Part shown: positions 59,298-64,000 of the stretch, in pieces
How the letters are laid out: each line of letters opens with the position of its first letter
Position numbering within the stretch: the first letter of the stretch is position 1
Source of the DNA: Paraburkholderia caribensis
GTDB taxonomy: Bacteria; Pseudomonadota; Gammaproteobacteria; Burkholderiales; Burkholderiaceae
Reading direction: 5' to 3'
DNA: 64,000 nucleotides
NCBI RefSeq assembly: GCF_002902945.1
Contig: NZ_CP026103.1
Coordinates: forward strand, 1,240,001-1,304,000
The notes under the pieces: model-generated
Seen by the model: only the letters and a program-made list of their open reading frames with translations
What the model was told of the DNA's origin: nothing
Databases searched by the model: none
Position numbers and translations under genes: made by a program

Positions 59298-60218
59298 ATG
59301 AACCTCTCTTTTGAAGTCCTCCAGGCGCTCGATGCCATCGACCGCACGGGCACGTTCGCAGCCGCAGCAGAAGAGCTGCACAAGGTCCCCTCGTCGTTGA
59401 CCTATCTGGTTCAGAAGCTGGAAGTCGATCTCGGCGTGAAGCTGTTCGAGCGCACGGGCCGCCGCGCGAAGCTCACGCATGCGGGCCGCGTGATCGTCGA
59501 AGAAGGCCGGCGTCTGCTCGAAGCCGCACGCGAGCTCGAACTAAAAGCGAAGCGGATCGAGCATGGCTGGGAATCGGAACTGCGCGTCGCCATCGACGAA
59601 ATCATTCCGTTCGATCTCATCTGGCCTCACGTCACCGAGTTCTACAAGCTCAATCTCGGCACCCGGCTGCTGCTGTCGAAAGAAACGCTCGGCGGCACAT
59701 GGGACGCGCTGATCACACGCCGCGCGGATCTCGTCGTCGGCGCGGCGGGCGAGCCGCCGCCCATCGCGAACCTCGTTGCGAAGCCGATCGGCTCGTTGCA
59801 GCACGCGTTCGTGATGGCGCCCGGTCATCCCCTCGCCTCGGCTGCCGAGCCCTTGACGATGGATGCTGTCGCGCGGCACCGCGCGGTCGCGATCAGCGAC
59901 ACGTCACGCAAGCTCACGCCGCGCACCATTGCGCTCGCCGCCAATCAGGAAGTGCTGACGGTGCCGACGCTCGAAACCAAGCTCGCCGCGCAGATTCGCG
60001 GCCTCGGCATCGGCACGGTGCCCGAATGTATCGCCGCGGGGCCGTTGAATCGCGGGCAACTGGTGCGCAAGGAAGTGTCGGGGATGCGCTCGGTTACGCA
60101 CTTCTATCTCGCATGGCGCGACGACGAAGCCGGCAAGGCATTGCGCTGGTGGGTCGATCAGCTCGATCGCCCTGACCTGATCGACGATGTCGCGCATCGG
60201 CTCGTGGCCATGAGCTGA
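59298..60218 (+). CDS. LysR-family regulator, AaeR-like position
   Basis: This 306-aa regulator has a LysR helix-turn-helix (LQALDAIDRTGTFAAAAEELHKVPSSLTYLVQKLEVDLGVKLFERTGRRAKLTHAG) and an effector domain. It is divergent from the FUSC operon with a 235-bp gap, the arrangement of aaeR with aaeXAB, so it probably activates the pump in response to aromatic acids. No other candidate regulator flanks the operon on this side. Confidence 0.92.
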   Translation: MNLSFEVLQALDAIDRTGTFAAAAEELHKVPSSLTYLVQKLEVDLGVKLFERTGRRAKLTHAGRVIVEEGRRLLEAARELELKAKRIEHGWESELRVAIDEIIPFDLIWPHVTEFYKLNLGTRLLLSKETLGGTWDALITRRADLVVGAAGEPPPIANLVAKPIGSLQHAFVMAPGHPLASAAEPLTMDAVARHRAVAISDTSRKLTPRTIALAANQEVLTVPTLETKLAAQIRGLGIGTVPECIAAGPLNRGQLVRKEVSGMRSVTHFYLAWRDDEAGKALRWWVDQLDRPDLIDDVAHRLVAMS

Positions 60219-60251
60219 CGTGACGAATGACGCAGGGCGCCAGGCGTAGTT

Positions 60252-62117
60252 TCACAACGGCGTGGCGCTGATCAATCTGCTTCCCGCATCCGCATGCGGC
60301 CGGTCGCCCGACGCGATCGCCGACGCGAGCACTTCGTTCCAGATCGCATGGGTTTCCGGGTTGGGCCCGCGAACCCGCACGAGCGCCGCACCCAGCGCCG
60401 CGAGAAGCCGCAGCCGCGCGCGCTGGCGCGGCAACGCATGCGCGGATTCGTCCGCAGGCGCAATGGCAGCAAGCGCACGCCGCGCCCATGTGCAGCACTC
60501 GTCGATCAGCGACAACTCGTAGAACAGAAAGACGGCATTGGCGGGCAGCGTTTCGCGTAACGCTGCGTCGCCGTCCTCGGACAGCACCCAGCCGAGTGCC
60601 GCGCGAACCTCGTCGAGCAGCGCGGGCATCCCGCTGCGCCAGCGTTCTCCACCGCATTGACCTGCTGCGCGCGCGTTACTGTCGATTACCGTGGACAGAT
60701 AGCGCGCATGATTCAGCGCGACGACACGGCGCTCGCCGTTGTCGTCGAGCTTCTGCCGCGCGTACATGCGGGTCGTTTCGAGCAGCCGGAATGACGCGAT
60801 GCCCGGCCCGGTGCTCGCGACCACCAGCGACTTCTCAACCAGCGCCGCCATCGCCGCGACCACATCCAGCTCGCGCGTTTCGTGATCGCTCGCGACCGCC
60901 ACGGCCGCCTCGAGCGGAAAACGGTCCGCGAAAATGCCGACGCGGCGCAAGGTCTTGCGTTCGGCTTCGTCGAGCAGCGCGTGGCTCCAGTCGAGCGTCG
61001 CCTTCAGCGTCTGATGGCGCGGCAACGCGGTGCGCGTGCCGCCCGTCAACATGCCGAAGCGGTCGTCGAGATGCGCGGCCAGCGTGTCGATGCCGAGCAG
61101 CGCGGCGCGGGCCGCTGCCAGTTCGATCGCCAGCGGAATGCCGTCGAGCCGCCGGCACACCATGCCCGTCACGTGAAGGCTCGCGTCGTCGGTGGCGAAG
61201 CGCGCGTCGATCGCGCGGGCGCGAATCAGGAACAGGCTCACGGCGCTGCAGCGGCGCACGCGCGGCGTATCGTCGTTCGGCTCGGGCACGTCGAGCGCGG
61301 GCACCCAGTACAACGTCTCAGACGGAATACGCAACGGCTCGCGGCTCGTCGACAGCACGCGCAAGTGCGGGCATGCGTTCAGCAGATGGTTCGCGAGTTG
61401 CGCCGCCCCGTCGATCACATGCTCGCAGCCGTCGAGCACGATCAGCATGCGCCGCCCGCCAATCGCCTCGACGATGCGCTCGCGCGTCGAACACCCGCTT
61501 TCGGGCGGCACGCCGATCACCGATGCCATCATCGCCAGCACGCAGCTCATGTCGGATGCGGAGCCCAGCGACACGAAGTAGACCCCGCCCGGCGCGTGCT
61601 CCAGCAAGCGTCGCGCGACCTCGATCGCAACGCGCGTCTTGCCGATGCCGCCCGAACCGACCAGCGTCACGTGACGCGCGTTGCGCAGCACGGTACTGAC
61701 ATGTGCAGTCGCTTCGTCGCGGCCAACCAGCACGGAGCCGCACGCAGGCAGATTGTTCGGCACCGCGCTTTGCACGAGCCCGTGAGGCGCGTCGTGCAAA
61801 GACGCGCCTGCTTCGTGCTGTACGCAGGCGCCAGAACCGACCAGCCGATAGCCGCGCCCCGCTATCGTCTTGATCAGGTCGCGGCTGTCGCCGAGCAGCT
61901 TGCGCAGCGCCGACATGTGCACCTGAAGGTTGTTGTCGCCGACTACCGAGTCCGGCCATACGCGCTCCAGAATCGTCTCCTTCGACACCAGGCCGCCCTG
62001 CGCCTCGATCAGCAGTTCGAGTATGTCGAACGCACGATTCCCGATGCGCACGGTCATGCCGTCGACGCGTGCTTCACGGCGCGTGAGATCGATGTCGAGC
62101 GGTCCGACGCGGGTCAT
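60252..62117 (-). CDS. Winged-helix/NTPase regulator 3, shortened
   Basis: This 621-aa third paralogue keeps the OmpR-type domain (NRAFDILELLIEAQGGLVSKETILERVWP, NNLQVHMSALRKLLG, TIAGRGYRLV) and the NTPase (Walker A GSGGIGKT 154-161, LIVLDGCEHV, VLSTSREPLRI, PRHQTLKATLDWSHALL). It stops after WNEVLASAIASGDRPHADAGSRLISATPL, near the middle of the helical half, so about 300-350 residues present in the other two are missing. It may be naturally short or truncated by a frameshift. No gene follows on the same strand. Confidence 0.88.
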   Translation of the reverse strand: MTRVGPLDIDLTRREARVDGMTVRIGNRAFDILELLIEAQGGLVSKETILERVWPDSVVGDNNLQVHMSALRKLLGDSRDLIKTIAGRGYRLVGSGACVQHEAGASLHDAPHGLVQSAVPNNLPACGSVLVGRDEATAHVSTVLRNARHVTLVGSGGIGKTRVAIEVARRLLEHAPGGVYFVSLGSASDMSCVLAMMASVIGVPPESGCSTRERIVEAIGGRRMLIVLDGCEHVIDGAAQLANHLLNACPHLRVLSTSREPLRIPSETLYWVPALDVPEPNDDTPRVRRCSAVSLFLIRARAIDARFATDDASLHVTGMVCRRLDGIPLAIELAAARAALLGIDTLAAHLDDRFGMLTGGTRTALPRHQTLKATLDWSHALLDEAERKTLRRVGIFADRFPLEAAVAVASDHETRELDVVAAMAALVEKSLVVASTGPGIASFRLLETTRMYARQKLDDNGERRVVALNHARYLSTVIDSNARAAGQCGGERWRSGMPALLDEVRAALGWVLSEDGDAALRETLPANAVFLFYELSLIDECCTWARRALAAIAPADESAHALPRQRARLRLLAALGAALVRVRGPNPETHAIWNEVLASAIASGDRPHADAGSRLISATPL

Positions 62118-62527
62118 GAGCGGATCGCGCAGGCACGCGCACGCAACGCTTCACGGCACGTGCCGTTGAGTCGGAATCGAAAGGCTCGGATAGAGCAAGG
62201 CACGATGCGAAGCATGCTGCATACCGGTTGATGTGCTTGGCAGTCTAGAACGGCGCGGCAGATGCATGGGTGGAAAAATCCGAACGATCCGTTCAAAAAA
62301 TTTGAAGTCGTTGCAAGGGCATCCATTGCGAAGGTCCCGTATGAGGTTCGCATCGAAGCGAAGGCGTGCTGGCGATGCGCGGCGCGCGCTGCGCTGGCTT
62401 ATCCAACGCAGAGATGGGTGTCGTGCAACTGGATCGCGGCCGCAGGCGCGATATCGCCCGACGTCACGCGCACTGCGACATGCACCAGGGCACAGCGCGT
62501 GCGTCGAATCGCGGCCGCCAGTCGTGG
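62118..62527. other. Intergenic stretch, 410 bp
   Basis: It lies between the regulator 3 start and the flavoprotein gene's stop, both on the minus strand, and should contain the regulator's promoter. No clear copy of the 25-bp element was found and no gene is supported. Confidence 0.5.
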
Positions 62528-64000
62528 TTAACTGTTCTGCGCAGCCGCGTGGCAATGCGCGAGATAAGCATGAATCTGGCTCACGACGGCCGCGCCATCG
62601 CCCACGGCGGACGCCACGCGCTTGGTCGATTCGGAGCGTACGTCGCCGACCGCGAACATGCCGGGCAAGCTGGTTTCGAGCGGATAGTGAATGCCTGAGC
62701 CACCTGGCGTTTGCGAGCGCCGCGCGAAGCCCGTCACGACGAAACCGTGGCTATCCAGTTCGACACCGCTCGACATGAGCCAGTCGGTCTTCGGATCGGC
62801 ACCGATGAAAAGGAACAGGTGACGCGTTTCGATCGTCTCGTCGCCCTCGTCTTCGCGCCGCACGCGGACATGCGTCAATCCCGCCTCGTCGCCTTCGAGC
62901 GCTTGCAGCGTGCAGCGCGTGCACAACGACACGTTCGGCAACGAGCCGATGCGGTCGATCAGATACTTCGACATGCTCGCATTCAGGTCCGCGCCGCGAA
63001 TCAGCACGCGGATGCTGCGCGCGAAGTTGGCGAGAAACACGGTGGCCTGGCCCGCGGAATTGCCGCCGCCGATCAGCACGATGTCCTGCCCCTTGACCAG
63101 TTTGGCCTCGATGGGAGACGCCCAGTAGTAGATGCCGCTTCCCTCGAAACGATCGAAGCCCGCAATGCCCGGCTTGCGATACGCCGCGCCGCTCGCGACC
63201 ACCACCGTGCGGGCGTTGACGCGCTGGCCGTCGAGCAGCGTCAGCCCATGAATGCCGTCTTCGCTGTCGACGCACGTGACCTTGCCGGGAATCGCCAGAT
63301 GCGCGCCGAACTTCAGCGCCTGCTGGAACGCGCGCGCGGCGAGCGCCTGGCCTGAGATGCCCGTCGGAAAGCCGAGGTAGTTCTCGATCCGCGAACTCGC
63401 GCCCGCCTGTCCGCCCGGCGCGCGCTGGTCGAACACGGCAACCGACAGGCCCTCCGTGGCCGCATACACGGCGGCAGCGAGTCCCGCCGGACCCGCGCCG
63501 ACGATCGCGACGTCATACACATGCGAGCGCTCGAAGGTCGGCACGAGGCCGAGGCACGACGCCAGTTGCGCTTCGTCGGGTGCGCGCAGCACGGAGCCGT
63601 TCGGGCAGAACACCAAAGGGAAATCGTCCGGGCCTGTGGTGATCCCCGCCAGCAGCGTGGCGGCCTCGGCGTCGTGACGCGCGTCGATCACCGTCGCGGG
63701 GTAGGCATTGCGGCGCAGGAAGCCCTGCAAGCGGACGAGGCGCGCATCGTCGCCATTGCCGACGATGATCGGCCCGAGGCCCTGCTCGATCAGCCCCAGC
63801 CGCCGCAGGATCAACGCCCGCATGATGTGCTCGCCGAGTTGCGCATCGGCGACGATCAAGGCACGCAGCTTGTCGGGCGACACCACCAGCGTGTCGCAAT
63901 CGGTCAGCGCAACGCCGTCGATCAGCGCGGGCTTGCCTGACAACTGCGCCATCTCGGCCATGAAATGGCCGTCGTCGTGCTCCGTCACGAGCGTCGAGCG
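62528..64000 (-). CDS. Thioredoxin-reductase-like flavoprotein with cNMP-type N-domain, 5' part missing
   Basis: The frame is open to the right edge, so the N-terminus is outside; the visible part is 490 residues. It starts inside a cyclic-nucleotide-binding-type domain (HDDGHFMAEMAQLSGKPALIDGVALTD), has a short thioredoxin-like linker (ARLVRLQGFLRRNAYPATVIDARH, FPLVFCPNGSVLRAP), then the FAD domain (DVAIVGAGPAGLAAAVYAATEGLSVAVFDQ, GGQAGASSRIENYLGFPTG) and NADP domain (DIVLIGGGNSAGQATVFLANFA). The CxxC redox pair of true thioredoxin reductases is absent (YYWASPIEAKL occupies the place), so it is a related oxidoreductase of unknown partner. Confidence 0.9.
   Translation of the reverse strand, partial: RSTLVTEHDDGHFMAEMAQLSGKPALIDGVALTDCDTLVVSPDKLRALIVADAQLGEHIMRALILRRLGLIEQGLGPIIVGNGDDARLVRLQGFLRRNAYPATVIDARHDAEAATLLAGITTGPDDFPLVFCPNGSVLRAPDEAQLASCLGLVPTFERSHVYDVAIVGAGPAGLAAAVYAATEGLSVAVFDQRAPGGQAGASSRIENYLGFPTGISGQALAARAFQQALKFGAHLAIPGKVTCVDSEDGIHGLTLLDGQRVNARTVVVASGAAYRKPGIAGFDRFEGSGIYYWASPIEAKLVKGQDIVLIGGGNSAGQATVFLANFARSIRVLIRGADLNASMSKYLIDRIGSLPNVSLCTRCTLQALEGDEAGLTHVRVRREDEGDETIETRHLFLFIGADPKTDWLMSSGVELDSHGFVVTGFARRSQTPGGSGIHYPLETSLPGMFAVGDVRSESTKRVASAVGDGAAVVSQIHAYLAHCHAAAQNS

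Noticed and set aside
62118..62527. A third copy of the 25-bp regulator element upstream of regulator 3
   Set aside because: Only a loose TTTGAAGTCG resemblance at about 62301 was found; the CGCG core and spacing are missing.

Overview
The window is 64 kb of GC-rich DNA from a Burkholderiaceae chromosome or megaplasmid, most like Paraburkholderia, Burkholderia or Caballeronia. This rests on base composition, the dense load of LysR, IclR and AraC regulators, and gene sets common in that group (AaeA/AaeB/DUF1656/NodT efflux, XapX-DoxX-amidohydrolase cluster, secondary GroESL). No rRNA or tRNA gene was seen. Both ends cut genes: a glycine-rich protein at the left edge and a thioredoxin-reductase-like flavoprotein at the right edge.

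Region 1 (about 1 to 16.6 kb) is a stress island: an alcohol dehydrogenase, a RidA protein, two Hsp20 chaperones in tandem, a second GroES-GroEL pair whose GroEL lacks the usual GGM tail, an FtsH-like membrane protease, a DUF1328 membrane protein, a large GAGGX-repeat protein and several small unknown proteins. Three copies of a heat-shock-type promoter followed by a structured 5' leader (two hairpins joined by a conserved 19-nt segment) lie at 4.55-4.71, 4.83-4.99 and 9.68-9.86 kb.

Region 2 (16.7 to 24.7 kb) holds a type II dehydroquinase with a Gfo/Idh/MocA oxidoreductase, divergent from a LysR gene, then a catabolic operon (cupin dioxygenase-like protein, two SDRs, an MFS carrier and an IclR regulator) with a perfect palindrome in its promoter.

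Region 3 (24.8 to 32.2 kb) carries 2-keto-3-deoxygluconate functions (KdgT, KduI, KduD and an IclR regulator) plus an MFS carrier. It is bracketed by two oppositely oriented copies of a 0.66-0.72 kb palindromic repeat. The right copy carries a 59-bp tandem expansion and abuts a truncated IS256-type transposase.

Region 4 (32.3 to 37.7 kb) is a LysR gene divergent from a fluoroacetate-dehalogenase-like hydrolase, a second LeuC/LeuD pair and a DctA-type carrier.

Region 5 (38 to 52.7 kb) has a probable seven-gene operon (isochorismatase-like hydrolase, amidohydrolase, DoxX, XapX, DUF1275, secreted glyoxalase-fold protein, AlgE-type porin) and a chloroperoxidase-like hydrolase. Upstream of the first gene of each unit sits a near-identical 25-bp element, and directly upstream of that element a large winged-helix/NTPase regulator gene.

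Region 6 (53 to 64 kb) holds an AraC regulator, an AaeAB-like aromatic-acid efflux operon with its divergent LysR gene, a third and shortened winged-helix/NTPase regulator, and the partial flavoprotein. The strongest novelty candidates are the three-copy heat-shock leader, the paired regulator plus 25-bp element arrangement, and the inverted repeats flanking the KDG genes.
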